A stretch of 64,000 nucleotides of DNA from Cyclobacteriaceae bacterium (GCA_025808415.1 CP075525.1:1597501-1661500); one strand, 5' to 3'; shown: positions 26,131 through 36,048, counted from the stretch's first letter. Notes: a model not told the origin generated them from the sequence alone. Numbers and translations: made by a program.

Positions 26131-27972
26131 TTAAAGGTTGTCCAATGCCTCAAGTTCGGATTTAAATCCTGAGGAGAGGATGGGAAACCTGCACCATGTA
26201 CGCGGGTCAACATTAAGTTCATCAAGGTGAAAGGATGGGGCAAAACGTTCACGCTTCCATTGGTTAGCGGTCCATAACCGGAAAAATTTTTTGATATGCC
26301 CCTTTAATAGATACTGATCGTTGAACCCATCTCTCATAGCCCGGTATACTTCTGCGGGTGACTTGCGGTCACGTATGGCGTGCATTTCAATTTCAGCAAG
26401 TACGGTGTAAGGCATCAGGTCTTCTTCATCGGTTTGATGGTTTTCCAACGGCCGCAGTTCAGCCGTTGGTTTAAGCTTATTGATCAATTGAAGGCCTGTA
26501 TAACCTAACTCGGTTTCTGCCCAACGCAACCACTCTAAAATAGTCGGTTTACTTATGCCTGAAATAGGGGCCAGGCTTCCACTGGTATCGCCATCCATGG
26601 TGGCGTATCCAACATCTCCTTCGCTCCGGTTTGATGTGGTAAGCAAAATGCTGTTCGTAATATTCGCCAGCATCCATATTATGGGCGAGCGTGCGCGGGC
26701 CTGAATGTTCTGTAAGGCAATATCATCGGTTGCCCAATCCAATGACCGGTTTAAAGCATCTTCAATTTTAGCAGTGTAAGAATCAACTTCAGGTTGGATG
26801 CTCCAATTATAGAATTTGGCCCCGATTGATATGGCCAGTTCACGTGCTGCTTCAAAGGTATCTGAAGATGAGTTGTTGGTAGATTGATAGGCACAGGTTA
26901 ACAACGCACCAACAGCTTGCTTTTGATCGGTTAGGTAATCTAGCCCAGTTAGGGAGCAAAATCTTTCCCACCCTAATTCACCACTACCCCTTCGAACCAT
27001 TTCGGCTACCAGGGCAGCACACGTGGCCGAGTCGGCCCCGCCACTTAATGAAAGCACAAAACCTTTTGATTTACTTTTTCGAAGGTAATCAAACAGTGCT
27101 AAGGCTACAGCTTTTGTGAGTTCTTCATTTCTTTCCTTTACATCCATCAATGGAAACTGTTCAGTTTTGGATGTATCTTCAAAGTCGACCAGGCAAGTAA
27201 TAATATTTACCGGTTTAAAGGAAAGTCTTTTGTTTTGTGCCAGTAATTTTCCTTTCTGTGCAATAAGGATGTCGCCATCGTAAATCATCCGGCCGGCTTC
27301 ATTGCCCAGCAGGTTGCAAAAAATATAAACGCAATCAAAAAGTTGGGAGCCTTCAAGCGTAACCTCTTGCTCACGGTTCAGGCTTTTTCCCAGAGCAAAG
27401 TGGCTGGCACTTGGGTTTAAAATTAAGTCAATGCCACGCTCTTTAAATTGGTACCCGGGTCTTCTTTCTTTGCTCCATCCGTCTTCACAAATTTCAATAC
27501 CAAAACGGATCCCTTCTGTTTCATAAACCAAATCGCCAGCCGGTATGATCTCGTTATTGCGGTAAAGTGTAACTACTTTTCCGGATGGCCATGGGGTAAA
27601 CCAACGTGGCTCATAGTGAACACCGTCTTTCGGAAGATTTTGCTTTAGTGTAATACCAAGTATTTTCTTGTTGCCGATAACGCACGATCCATTATAGGTG
27701 ATGCCCTCTATGCGAATGGGTAACCCAATGTTTACGGTAATATCGGTACAATGTTCCTTTATGGTCAGCAGTTCTTCAAATGCCTTAGCCGAAAGCCACT
27801 CGCTTAAAAAAGTATCTTCACAACCGTAACCTGTTATGCATAACTCGGGCAGGCATAAAATTTTTGCTCCCTTCTTTTGGGCTTCCTGTATGGCCACCAA
27901 TATGTTGCCGGTATTGTTCTTCCAGTCGAACGGGGTTTGATTAAGTGTTGCGCCTGCTACTCTGATGCTCAC
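26131..27972 (-). CDS. nadE: Glutamine-dependent NAD+ synthase
   Basis: 613 aa two-domain enzyme. The N-terminal glutaminase (nitrilase) domain has the Glu in CLPELCITGYGCED, the Lys in LKQNLPKDGVHYEPRWF and the Cys in FGIEICEDGW. The C-terminal ligase has the pyrophosphatase loop LSLSGGADSAT and a later TSNRSEGDVGYATMDGD. It amidates deamido-NAD+ using glutamine. It ends 65 nt from the start of lgt and begins 18 nt after rnc; all are on the minus strand. Confidence 0.96.
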   Translation of the reverse strand: MSIRVAGATLNQTPFDWKNNTGNILVAIQEAQKKGAKILCLPELCITGYGCEDTFLSEWLSAKAFEELLTIKEHCTDITVNIGLPIRIEGITYNGSCVIGNKKILGITLKQNLPKDGVHYEPRWFTPWPSGKVVTLYRNNEIIPAGDLVYETEGIRFGIEICEDGWSKERRPGYQFKERGIDLILNPSASHFALGKSLNREQEVTLEGSQLFDCVYIFCNLLGNEAGRMIYDGDILIAQKGKLLAQNKRLSFKPVNIITCLVDFEDTSKTEQFPLMDVKERNEELTKAVALALFDYLRKSKSKGFVLSLSGGADSATCAALVAEMVRRGSGELGWERFCSLTGLDYLTDQKQAVGALLTCAYQSTNNSSSDTFEAARELAISIGAKFYNWSIQPEVDSYTAKIEDALNRSLDWATDDIALQNIQARARSPIIWMLANITNSILLTTSNRSEGDVGYATMDGDTSGSLAPISGISKPTILEWLRWAETELGYTGLQLINKLKPTAELRPLENHQTDEEDLMPYTVLAEIEMHAIRDRKSPAEVYRAMRDGFNDQYLLKGHIKKFFRLWTANQWKRERFAPSFHLDELNVDPRTWCRFPILSSGFKSELEALDNL

Positions 27973-27990
27973 GAAATAGTCTGGTAATAA

Positions 27991-28740
27991 TTATTGATTA
28001 CGTAGGGATAGTTCTGATAGTATATTTAGTTTCTCGCAAGTTTTGAGGGCGGCATCTTGCTCGGCTTTCTTTTTACTGTTTCCATAACCTATGCCCGTCA
28101 CTTCGTTATTGACAAAAACGTTGGCGATAAATTCTTTATGCACTTTTCCCTTTTTGATGTCAACAATTTCAAAGCGTACTTCTTTACCCTCGCGTTGGCT
28201 CCATTCAATAACCCGGCTTTTGAAATTCGTTTGTGTACTAACAAGCTCGTCAAGATCATAGTTTGGTGAGATAAGCTTTTTAATCACAAATTTTTTCGTT
28301 GATGAATACCCCTTATCCAGGTAGATCGCACCAACAATTGCTTCCAGTGTATTGCCTAAGATAACCTGCTGCAGTTGGGCGTTCTTCTGATCGTACTGCA
28401 CAATGGTGCCAATGCCAATTTTCCGGGCCAATAAGTTAAGCGATTCACGGTTCACAATGCGCGAGCGCATTTCCGTTAAAAATCCTTCGCTTTTGTATGG
28501 AAATTTCTTAAAAAGAAAATCGGCTACAGCCGCGCCTAGCACGGCATCGCCCAGGTATTCAAGCCGCTCATTATTTTCTTTAAACCCGTTGCCATTCTCT
28601 TTGAGGATAGAACTATGGCGTGTTGCCAACCGATATAATTCAAGGTTTTTAGGGGTAAAACCAGCGATGGAGTGAATAGCGCTGATAAGCTTTTTATCGG
28701 ATGGTGATTTTTTGCTGGTTATTTTAAGTAAGCGCCACAC
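27991..28740 (-). CDS. rnc: Ribonuclease III
   Basis: 249 aa. The catalytic signature is NERLEYLGDAVLGAAVADFLF, with the second acidic pair near LEAIVGAIYLDKG. The C-terminal dsRNA-binding domain spans about 170-238 (NFKSRVIEWSQREGKEVRFEIV ... GYGNSKKKAEQDAAL). It cuts double-stranded RNA in rRNA processing. The start used here is a GTG at 28740; there is no ATG near it in frame. It follows fabF by 66 nt, a fab-rnc arrangement seen widely. Confidence 0.95.
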   Translation of the reverse strand: MWRLLKITSKKSPSDKKLISAIHSIAGFTPKNLELYRLATRHSSILKENGNGFKENNERLEYLGDAVLGAAVADFLFKKFPYKSEGFLTEMRSRIVNRESLNLLARKIGIGTIVQYDQKNAQLQQVILGNTLEAIVGAIYLDKGYSSTKKFVIKKLISPNYDLDELVSTQTNFKSRVIEWSQREGKEVRFEIVDIKKGKVHKEFIANVFVNNEVTGIGYGNSKKKAEQDAALKTCEKLNILSELSLRNQ

Positions 28741-28806
28741 GCGACCTGACCAATAAAATTATTCCCTAAGGTAATCAAAGGGATTTAAACGATCGATACG
28801 CAGGGA

Positions 28807-30054
28807 TCAGACTTTCTTAAGAACTATGGAAGCGTTGTGGCCGCCAAAGCCGAATGTATTGCTGATGGCAATGTTTACCTGACGTTGTTGGGCCTTGTTC
28901 AGCGTAAGGTTTAACCGTTCGCTAAGGCCTTCATCGCGGGTATGGTTATTTATGGTAGGAGGCACAACTCCCTCAACAATGGCCATTAAGCAGGCAATGG
29001 CTTCAATGGCACCGGCTGCACCTAACAAGTGGCCGGTCATTGATTTTGTGGAGCTGATGTTCATGGAATACACATGTTCTCCAAATACTTTTTCAATGGC
29101 CCGTATTTCGCCAATGTCGCCAAGCGGTGTTGATGTGCCGTGTGTATTTACATAATCAACTACTTCGGGTTTAATGCCGGCATCTTCAAGTGCATTATCC
29201 ATTACCTTGGTAATGCCTGCACCTTCCGGATGCGGGGCTGTTATGTGATAAGCATCGGCTGAAAGCCCACCGCCAATCACTTCGGCATAAATTTTTGCAC
29301 CCCTTTTTTTGGCATGTTCATACTCTTCCAGGATGAGTGCCCCTGCACCTTCGCCCAAAACGAAACCATCCCGGTCTTTGTCGTATGGGCGTGAGGCTGT
29401 TTCAGGTGAATCATTTCTTTCTGAGAGGGCTTTCATGGCATTAAAACCCCCGACACCAGCTTCGCAAACGGCAGCCTCTGATCCACCGGATACAATCACA
29501 TCAGCCTTACCAAGGCGTATGTAGGTAAAGGCGTCATAAATGGCGTTAGTGGAAGAAGCGCAGGCTGAAACCGTCACAAAGTTAGGTCCACGAAAACCGT
29601 ATTTGATGGAAATGTGGCCCGCACTGAGGTCGGGTATCATTTTAGGGATAAAGAATGGATTAAAACGTGGTGTGCCATCGCCTTTGGCAAAAGATTTTAC
29701 CTCTTCCTGAAAAGTAAGTAACCCTCCGATGCCTGACCCCCAAATTACACCTGCACGGTTGGGGTCTAACTCAGACAACGGAAGGTTTGAATCTTTTATG
29801 GCCTCGTCTGCCACCACCATGGCATATTGCGCAAAGGGATCCATTTTTCGGGCCTCTTTGCGGTCCATGAAATTGCCGATGTCGAAATTTTTTAATTCGC
29901 AGGCAAACTTGGTTTTAAACAGGGTAGCATCAAAACGTGTTATCGGTGCGGCTCCACTTTTACCGGCTTTCAGCCCGTCCCAATACTCGCGGAGGGTGTT
30001 GCCGATTGGTGTAAGTGCACCAAGCCCGGTGACTACTACTCGTTTTAAAGTCAT
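28807..30054 (-). CDS. fabF: 3-oxoacyl-[acyl-carrier-protein] synthase II
   Basis: 415 aa, usual length. The catalytic Cys lies in VTVSACASSTNA, and the two His lie in NTHGTSTPLGD and SMTGHLLGAAGA. The ending NTFGFGGHNASIVLKKV is typical. It elongates acyl-ACP with malonyl-ACP in fatty-acid synthesis. It is 38 nt downstream of acpP, in the common acpP-fabF-rnc order. Confidence 0.97.
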   Translation of the reverse strand: MTLKRVVVTGLGALTPIGNTLREYWDGLKAGKSGAAPITRFDATLFKTKFACELKNFDIGNFMDRKEARKMDPFAQYAMVVADEAIKDSNLPLSELDPNRAGVIWGSGIGGLLTFQEEVKSFAKGDGTPRFNPFFIPKMIPDLSAGHISIKYGFRGPNFVTVSACASSTNAIYDAFTYIRLGKADVIVSGGSEAAVCEAGVGGFNAMKALSERNDSPETASRPYDKDRDGFVLGEGAGALILEEYEHAKKRGAKIYAEVIGGGLSADAYHITAPHPEGAGITKVMDNALEDAGIKPEVVDYVNTHGTSTPLGDIGEIRAIEKVFGEHVYSMNISSTKSMTGHLLGAAGAIEAIACLMAIVEGVVPPTINNHTRDEGLSERLNLTLNKAQQRQVNIAISNTFGFGGHNASIVLKKV

Positions 30055-30092
30055 AAGAGAAGAGGTGAAATGAGTAAAAAGCGCTTGTCAGA

Positions 30093-30332
30093 TTACTTCT
30101 TAACGTTCTGCTCCAGGTACGATATAGCCTGGCCAACAGTTGAGATATTTTCGGCCTGATCGTCTGGAATAGAAATGTTAAATTCTTTTTCGAACTCCAT
30201 GATAAGTTCTACGGTATCCAGTGAGTCAGCACCAAGGTCATTGGTAAAGCTTGCTTCAGGAGTAACTTCAGATTCTTCCACACCGAGTTTATCGATGATA
30301 ATCTGTTTTACTTTTTGTGCGATTTCAGACAT
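30093..30332 (-). CDS. acpP: Acyl carrier protein
   Basis: 79 aa acidic protein. The phosphopantetheine attachment serine is in [16 protein letters not shown], followed by the usual [14 protein letters not shown] helix. It carries fatty-acid intermediates and is the first gene of the acpP-fabF-rnc unit. It is divergent from the IPExxxVDY gene with a 115-nt gap. Confidence 0.98.
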   Translation of the reverse strand: MSEIAQKVKQIIIDKLGVEESEVTPEASFTNDLGADSLDTVELIMEFEKEFNISIPDDQAENISTVGQAISYLEQNVKK

Positions 30333-30368
30333 GTTTTTACAGTTTTAGGATTTAAAAATCTGTGCAAA

Positions 30369-30396
30369 GAAAGATATTTACGGCAATATTGTCAAA
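30369..30396 (-). promoter_or_regulatory. Possible acpP promoter
   Basis: On the minus strand TTTGAC-like sequence (GTCAAA at 30391-30396) is followed 15 nt later by TATCTTTC (30369-30376), close to the Bacteroidota TTTG / TAnnTTTG pair though the last base differs and the spacing is short. It lies 37 nt upstream of the acpP ATG. Confidence 0.35.
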
Positions 30397-30447
30397 CTTT
30401 TTTAATCTTGTCAGGTTGGGTCAAAATGCCGTTCAATTGATCTGAAA

Positions 30448-30870
30448 ATGAAGAAAAGCAAGCTCATAATTGAGTACGATTACGACTTCCAACTGGCCGG
30501 CATCATTTCTACTTCCAAAGGGTACAAACTGGCCTGGGAAATAAACAAGAAGCTGGGGGTGCACCTGGTGCGCCAGCCCGATTTGGCGGTTGGGTATAAA
30601 AATGAGCCGGAAAAGTTCTACTCTTTTTATGCCTACGATACCCGTATCAATCGATTGAAACTGTTCAAAAACAAGCCTGTCGATTACGAAGCCGGAAAGT
30701 ATTTCTTAGTGCCTGAATTTCCTCGTTTTGATTTTATAATTTTGACGGCCTCAGAAGAACCTGAGTTTTCAACTATGGTGCTACAAGGAATAAAGCAAAT
30801 TCAATCTATTGAGTTAATCACACCAATTCCCATGGCATCGCTGAAATCAAAAAGTAATTTTATTTTTTAA
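30448..30870 (+). CDS. IPExxxVDY family protein
   Basis: 140 aa. The segment YFLVPEFPRFDFIIL corresponds to the motif that names the IPExxxVDY family, here VPExxxFDF. It lies between acpP (divergent) and pyk (25-nt gap, same strand), the usual place for this Bacteroidota family. The function is unknown. It has no signal peptide or membrane segment. Confidence 0.8.
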   Translation: MKKSKLIIEYDYDFQLAGIISTSKGYKLAWEINKKLGVHLVRQPDLAVGYKNEPEKFYSFYAYDTRINRLKLFKNKPVDYEAGKYFLVPEFPRFDFIILTASEEPEFSTMVLQGIKQIQSIELITPIPMASLKSKSNFIF

Positions 30871-30894
30871 CTACGGCTTGCTACACAACCCCAC

Positions 30895-32328
30895 ATGAAA
30901 ATGGAAATGATTTCCTATAACAAAACGAAAATTGTTGCTACTGTTGGACCAGCCTCCAACTCAAAAGAAATGCTTCGTGCTTTGGTAAAAGAAGGTGTGG
31001 ATGTTTTTCGGTTAAACTTTTCACACGGCAATCACGAGGATCATCAAAAGGTTATTGATACAGTACGGGAAATCAATGCAGAGTTGGGCTCAACGGTTGC
31101 CTTGTTGTTGGATTTACAAGGCCCTAAAATAAGGGTGCAGGAAGTGGGCCCCGATGTTGAACTAGTGCGTGGTCAGGAATTCATTATCACTACCCGGCAA
31201 CTCATTGGCAATAACGAAATTGCCAGCACTTCTTATCAACAGTTGCCAAAAGATGTAAAAGCCGGAGATGCCATACTTATTGATGATGGAAAGATTGAAT
31301 TAAAGGTTCGGGAAGTTCGTGATATTGATGTTGTAACAGAAGTTATTTATGGTGGCCCGCTTAAATCCCGAAAAGGAATAAACCTGCCATTCACGAAAGT
31401 TTCTGCACCCTCACTTACAGAAAAAGATTTAAAAGACCTGGAGTTTGGCTTAAAAAATAACCTCGACTGGATTGCACTTTCTTTTGTCCGCAAGGCCCAG
31501 GATATAAAAATCCTTCGGGGCATTATTGAAAAGCATCAATCCACCACGCGTATTGTCGCCAAAATTGAGAAGCCTGAAGCACTGAGCAACATTGATGAAA
31601 TTATTGCGGCCACAGACGCGGTAATGGTAGCGCGTGGCGATTTAGGTGTGGAAATCTGGTTAGAGGAAGTGCCTATGGTACAGAAAATGTTGATTGAAAA
31701 ATGCAATGCAGCTTCCAAACCGGTAATTGTGGCTACGCAGATGATGGAAAGCATGATTGAAAACCCCCGACCAACACGTGCAGAAACCAACGATGTGGCC
31801 AATGCCGTACTGGATGGTGCGGATGCGGTGATGCTTTCTGCCGAAACGGCTGCGGGTAAATACCCTTTGGAGGTTGTTCGCAGCATGGTGCGCACCATTG
31901 CTTCCGTTGAAAAAAATGAACATTTGTATTACCGGTTCAGGGACGTTGACCCAAAGTCACCAATTTATATAAATGACAGCCTGGTATTGGCAGCCTGTAA
32001 GTTGGCCAAAGATGTTGGCGCAAAGGCTATAGTGGGCATGACCTCCTCTGGCTATACAGCGCTGCGGTCATCATCTTACAGGCCAAACACGAATATATTT
32101 GTGTTTACTGCAAATAAATCACTTATCAACACAATTAACCTGGTTTGGGGTGCACGCGGTTACCTGTACGATAAAGTTACCACCACCGATGAAACAATTG
32201 CCGATGTAGAAGCCACCCTCAAAAAGGAAGGCCATTTACAAAGCGGAGACATTTTTATTACCCTGGCCAGTATGCCCATTCAGGAACGGCTCCGAACAAA
32301 CACGTTGAAGATCAATATCGTTAAGTAG
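30895..32328 (+). CDS. pyk: Pyruvate kinase
   Basis: 477 aa, usual length for this phylum. Motifs are KIVATVGPAS, FRLNFSHG, LLDLQGPKIRV, the signature IVAKIEKPEAL and ATQMMESMIENPRPTRAE, then ETAAGKYP. It transfers phosphate from phosphoenolpyruvate to ADP. The C-terminal domain is complete. The first ATG at 30895 is used; one two codons later (30901) is possible. A hairpin made of heptamer repeats begins at the stop codon. Confidence 0.97.
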   Translation: MKMEMISYNKTKIVATVGPASNSKEMLRALVKEGVDVFRLNFSHGNHEDHQKVIDTVREINAELGSTVALLLDLQGPKIRVQEVGPDVELVRGQEFIITTRQLIGNNEIASTSYQQLPKDVKAGDAILIDDGKIELKVREVRDIDVVTEVIYGGPLKSRKGINLPFTKVSAPSLTEKDLKDLEFGLKNNLDWIALSFVRKAQDIKILRGIIEKHQSTTRIVAKIEKPEALSNIDEIIAATDAVMVARGDLGVEIWLEEVPMVQKMLIEKCNAASKPVIVATQMMESMIENPRPTRAETNDVANAVLDGADAVMLSAETAAGKYPLEVVRSMVRTIASVEKNEHLYYRFRDVDPKSPIYINDSLVLAACKLAKDVGAKAIVGMTSSGYTALRSSSYRPNTNIFVFTANKSLINTINLVWGARGYLYDKVTTTDETIADVEATLKKEGHLQSGDIFITLASMPIQERLRTNTLKINIVK

Positions 32329-32375
32329 TCATTAGTCATGGGTCAGTAGTCTGTATTTTTCTAATGACTAATGAC
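32328..32375. repeat. Inverted heptamer repeats forming a hairpin after pyk
   Basis: GTCATTAGTCAT (32328-32339) pairs exactly with ATGACTAATGAC (32364-32375) across a 24-nt loop. Both arms continue as degenerate 7-nt repeats. It lies between convergent pyk and usp and is followed by a T-run, so it may act as a terminator. Related heptamer runs occur at 36014 and 50128. Confidence 0.7.
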
Positions 32376-32389
32376 CACTGACTAACTTT

Positions 32390-33217
32390 TTATTTCGAAT
32401 AGTTCACACTCAGTACCGGCACCGGGCTGTGGTAGGCCACGCTTTCGGCAACACCAAGCGTATAGGAGGGCAGCCCCTGGCGCGTTCGGGTAACGAGGCT
32501 TGCCATACCATCTTTGGAATCACCAAGGTAATTGGCAATTCCCTTGTGCACATCATAATCGCAATGAATGGCACGGGTATATTTCAACTTGGCCGTATTT
32601 TTCTCAAACCAATCGAAACGTTCATTAATGTACCGGGAGTCTTTAAAATTTAACGGTGTATTCACATACAGCAGTTGTACAGAAGCGTTGAGGGCTTTTG
32701 CAACCTCAAGCAATTTAACAGAAGATTTTTCACTACCCGGTTCGAAGTTTGAGGCAAAAGTTATCTTTTTAAGATTTTTCAACGCGTGGTCTTTTTGAAC
32801 ACACAAAACGGGAACCTCGGCACCGCGGAGTACTTTTTGAGCGTTTGATCCGACAAAGGGATGGTTGGTTTCCTGTGCGCCATGTGAGCCCATGATGATT
32901 AAATCAGCTTTCCATTTTTTAGCTGTGAATAGGATAACCTGTGAAGCGGTGCCTACTTCAATAGCCGTTGTGACCGCGATATTTTTTAGCGCTTGATTTT
33001 CCTGTTCACGTTTAAGCGCGTTTTTACCTTTGGTAACAGCCGATTTTACTTCGGGATAATCCGCCAACCGGGCTGGTATTTTCTCCAGCCCCAGCGTGGT
33101 ATACAGCACATGCATAAGAAGTACTTCAGCTTTGGTTGCTGCTGCTATAGCTGCACCAATCTTCAACGCATTTTTTGCACAAGGCGAAAAATCGGTGGGG
33201 ATCAATATTCGTTTCAT
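32390..33217 (-). CDS. Tandem universal stress protein (two UspA domains)
   Basis: 275 aa from the ATG at 33217. Two UspA domains run about 1-145 and 150-275. The first has MKRILIPTDFSPCAKNAL and the nucleotide-binding GSHGAQE ... VGSNAQKVLRGAEVPVLCV. The second is degenerate (KNLKKITFASNFEP ... HSPVPVLSVNYSK) and lacks a clear G-x2-G-x9-G motif. Tandem Usp proteins are common in Bacteroidota; role in stress or metabolic sensing is inferred from the family. Confidence 0.88.
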   Translation of the reverse strand: MKRILIPTDFSPCAKNALKIGAAIAAATKAEVLLMHVLYTTLGLEKIPARLADYPEVKSAVTKGKNALKREQENQALKNIAVTTAIEVGTASQVILFTAKKWKADLIIMGSHGAQETNHPFVGSNAQKVLRGAEVPVLCVQKDHALKNLKKITFASNFEPGSEKSSVKLLEVAKALNASVQLLYVNTPLNFKDSRYINERFDWFEKNTAKLKYTRAIHCDYDVHKGIANYLGDSKDGMASLVTRTRQGLPSYTLGVAESVAYHSPVPVLSVNYSK

Positions 33218-33342
33218 AACAATCTTTTTAGGTTTGTTGTGCACTATAAAAATCCACAATTATAGGGGGGCTTCAACTGACACTCGTCAGTAAATGAAAT
33301 GACTATTATCAAACTAAAGCATAGGCAATAGGGAAAAGGGCC

Positions 33343-34893
33343 TTACGGCCGGGGCTCTACCAGAATCACTTTTTCTTTCTCTACTACTACGCTGCCGGGC
33401 AGATCGCCTTTTCGTTTACGCACGAATTTTTTAGGTGTATAAATAACCGGGCAAAGTGAATCAGTTTTTCGTTTGGAGTTGAAGGCTGCCAACTGAGCTG
33501 CTCGTTCCACAACATCTTTAGGGAATTTTTTACCTGCCTGAAACTTAATGACTACGTGCGAACCCGGAACATCTTTGGCGTGTAGCCACAAATCTTCTTT
33601 ATAGGTAAAATGCAACGTCAATTCATCATTTTGTTTGGCATTTTTTCCCACCCAAATTTTAAAGCCATTATACTCGGTTTCGTGATAGGGTAGTGGCACT
33701 TGCTTTTTCACCGCTACTGCTGTCAACCCGGAAGAGTCCATGAATTTTCGTAATTCTTTCAGACTTTCAGCCTGTGCTATTTCCTCCGTATACTGACGCA
33801 AGGTTGTGCATTCAGCTTCCTTTTTTGCAAGGGCTTCTTTTAATTTCTGAACCTCGATATGGTGATTCCTGGATTTGCGGTAAAATACTTCAGCATTTTT
33901 CTGAGCATTGAGCTCCTTCTTTAGTTTTATTTCAATGGGTTTGTTTTCATGGTGAAAATCCGGAAGGACAATTTTATCCATTCCCATCTTTACAGTATGG
34001 AGATTGGCCATTAATAAATCGGCCCAGATTTTATAATGGTCATCGGCCTCTATTTCTTTTAGCTTAGCAGATGTTTTTGTTAAATAGGCTTCACCGTTTT
34101 TTAACTGTGTCCTAAGTTTGGTAAGCACCTGCTGTTTTTCGTGTTCAAAGCCGTGAAGGATAGAATGCTGTGTAAAGAATTCGTGCAGGGCTTCAAGTGG
34201 ATTAGTAAACTGTTTTTGAACCTGACCAACCTCTAATAATGAAAGCACCAGTTGATCGTGAAACTTGGTAATGTAGTACGTTGGTTTATCGAGTTGTTGG
34301 CGTAAATCCTGTAGTTGATGCCATTGCTCATCTGCAGATAAGGTATTGAAGTTTTGTTGATCTAGGTGCTGCCAAACAACCTTACCAAAGGTAAAATAGT
34401 GTTGCTTTAGTCTGTCCGGATTTTTCAAAAATGCTTCCTTACTGAAGTCGATATGCTTATTCAGTGTGTTCAAATCAATCTCCTGATCAGCAGTAAGATG
34501 GTTTCTAAACGGATTTATCGCTTCATCGTTGAGAAACAAAATAAGGTTGGCCCGGTTTCCATGTAACTTAAAGAGGAGATTATAATGATCACTGAACTCC
34601 AATGAAAAGCAACGTTCGTTATCGTATTGTTGCATGCCGATAACTCTTTGCCCGATCAACTCACTGAATAAGTCAACGCTGTTTTTTCGGGCGCGGTTAA
34701 AATCGGTTGGAAAGGAGAGGCAACAGAAATCAGCGAGCAGGCTGGCTTTGATAAAGAAGGGCTTTGCGCGGGTTTCAAACCGAATGATCAACTCATCTTT
34801 ATTCTGACTGAAACATTCAGACACCACACTGTCCTTGAGTTTGTTGCCAAGTTCAGCGGAAAGCTGCCGTAAAAAATAAAAGTTATTGTGCAT
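33343..34893 (-). CDS. NFACT family protein (RqcH/fibronectin-binding-like)
   Basis: 516 aa. The N-terminal NFACT-N domain spans about 1-190 with FRNHLTAD-type features; a long coiled coil runs about 255-385; the C-terminal NFACT-R domain has FKIWVGKNAKQNDELTLHF, then YKEDLWLHAKDVPGSHVVIK. In Firmicutes the homologue RqcH binds stalled 50S subunits and adds alanine tails. Here that role is by family only. It is monocistronic or starts a minus-strand run downstream of the metallohydrolase gene (45-nt gap). Confidence 0.85.
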   Translation of the reverse strand: MHNNFYFLRQLSAELGNKLKDSVVSECFSQNKDELIIRFETRAKPFFIKASLLADFCCLSFPTDFNRARKNSVDLFSELIGQRVIGMQQYDNERCFSLEFSDHYNLLFKLHGNRANLILFLNDEAINPFRNHLTADQEIDLNTLNKHIDFSKEAFLKNPDRLKQHYFTFGKVVWQHLDQQNFNTLSADEQWHQLQDLRQQLDKPTYYITKFHDQLVLSLLEVGQVQKQFTNPLEALHEFFTQHSILHGFEHEKQQVLTKLRTQLKNGEAYLTKTSAKLKEIEADDHYKIWADLLMANLHTVKMGMDKIVLPDFHHENKPIEIKLKKELNAQKNAEVFYRKSRNHHIEVQKLKEALAKKEAECTTLRQYTEEIAQAESLKELRKFMDSSGLTAVAVKKQVPLPYHETEYNGFKIWVGKNAKQNDELTLHFTYKEDLWLHAKDVPGSHVVIKFQAGKKFPKDVVERAAQLAAFNSKRKTDSLCPVIYTPKKFVRKRKGDLPGSVVVEKEKVILVEPRP

Positions 34894-34938
34894 CGTAAAC
34901 TCAGGCGCTTCGAATGATTAGAAGCGATAGTAATGTTC

Positions 34939-35700
34939 TTACAAACTTAACCGTAAGCCATCAAAAGCCAAGTGAACATTGTCGGGCAACTCTTTTTCAA
35001 TACTGGCGTGTAAACCCAGTTTATGACTGATGTGCGTAAAGTAGGTAGTCTTAGGTTTGATTTTCTCCACCATGGCCAAGGCTTCGTCCAGGTTAAAGTG
35101 CGAGATATGATACTCTCGTTGCAATGCATTCAATACCAGTATATCGGTTCCCACCAGGTGGTTGAATGTTTCATCCGGGATAGTTTTGGCATCGGTGATG
35201 TAACTGAAATTCCCGATCCTGAATCCATAAACCGGAAGCCTTAGGTGTAAAACCGGTAGTGGTGTAATGTTAATGTTCTGAACTTGAAAAGTTTCAGCCG
35301 TAATGGTATGCAACGTTACCTGGGGTAAGCCCGGGTAATTCTTTGGGCCGAAGATGTAAGCAAAGTCACTTTTCACCTGGCCCAGGGTTTCTTCTGTTCC
35401 GTACAGCGGCATGCTTTGCTGCTGCAGGAAATTAAAGGCCCGTACATCATCCAGCCCGGCTGTGTGATCGCGGTGGGCATGGGTGAATAATACCCCATCC
35501 AGCCGGGTTATGCCTTCGCGAAGCATTTGTTGCCGGAAATCCGGACCAGTATCAATTACCAGGCTTGTGCCTTCCACATCCAGATGGATGGAAGTGCGTA
35601 ATCGTTTATCCCGAAAATCCAGTGAATTGCAAACCGCGCAGGAGCAACCAATTACAGGTACACCTTGTGAGGTTCCGGTTCCCAGGAATGTGATCTTCAA
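34939..35700 (-). CDS. MBL-fold metallohydrolase (PhnP-like)
   Basis: 253 aa. Metal ligands are seen in FTHAHRDHTAGLDDVR and later ITDAKTIP and YFTHISHKLGLH. The start MKITFLGTGTSQGVPVIGCSC followed by CxxC resembles the PhnP-type phosphodiesterases that have an added zinc site. It likely cleaves a cyclic or nucleotide phosphodiester; substrate unknown. It overlaps the preceding 90-aa gene by 4 nt. Confidence 0.88.
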   Translation of the reverse strand: MKITFLGTGTSQGVPVIGCSCAVCNSLDFRDKRLRTSIHLDVEGTSLVIDTGPDFRQQMLREGITRLDGVLFTHAHRDHTAGLDDVRAFNFLQQQSMPLYGTEETLGQVKSDFAYIFGPKNYPGLPQVTLHTITAETFQVQNINITPLPVLHLRLPVYGFRIGNFSYITDAKTIPDETFNHLVGTDILVLNALQREYHISHFNLDEALAMVEKIKPKTTYFTHISHKLGLHASIEKELPDNVHLAFDGLRLSL

Positions 35701-35969
35701 GCCTTAACTTCGGTTTGGGTGATTTCTTCGTACAACTTCAGGCTTTTCTCGGTAAAGCGGGTGGTGTCCAGTTCCAACGTCTTCAGGATGTCCAGCAGGG
35801 CATTGATTTTCCCTTCGGTGGTGTAGAACTTATTGACGATGATGATTTTCTGCTCGCGCAGCAGGCAGTATCCTGATTTGAAATTGCCTTTTTCATAGCG
35901 AAGCGTATAGTCCGACTCGGCAATCAAATCCTCCAGCTTGGTTAAAAAAGGAACAGTATATTTAATCAT
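35697..35969 (-). CDS. Conserved small protein of unknown function
   Basis: 90 aa, no signal peptide or membrane segment. It is mixed alpha/beta with LRYEKGNFKSGYCLLREQKIIIVNKF in the middle and an amphipathic helix after it. It overlaps the MBL hydrolase gene by 4 nt and is probably its operon partner. I do not recognise a named domain. Confidence 0.8.
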   Translation of the reverse strand: MIKYTVPFLTKLEDLIAESDYTLRYEKGNFKSGYCLLREQKIIIVNKFYTTEGKINALLDILKTLELDTTRFTEKSLKLYEEITQTEVKA

Positions 35970-36013
35970 AGTGGTTGTTTTCGATGGGGCGAAGATAAAT
36001 CATATTGGCAACT

Positions 36014-36048
36014 TAATTCAATAGTCAAAATTCATAATTCATAGTTCA
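36014..36048. repeat. Degenerate heptamer run before miaA
   Basis: About five 7-nt units of the type AATTCAA, TAGTCAA, AATTCAT, AATTCAT, AGTTCAG. It lies about 15 nt upstream of miaA. The phase and base pattern match the heptamers after pyk. Confidence 0.45.

Noticed and set aside
32328..32375. Insertion sequence end repeats
   Set aside because: The inverted repeat is made of short heptamers, encloses 24 nt and has no transposase; a terminator-like hairpin is a better reading.
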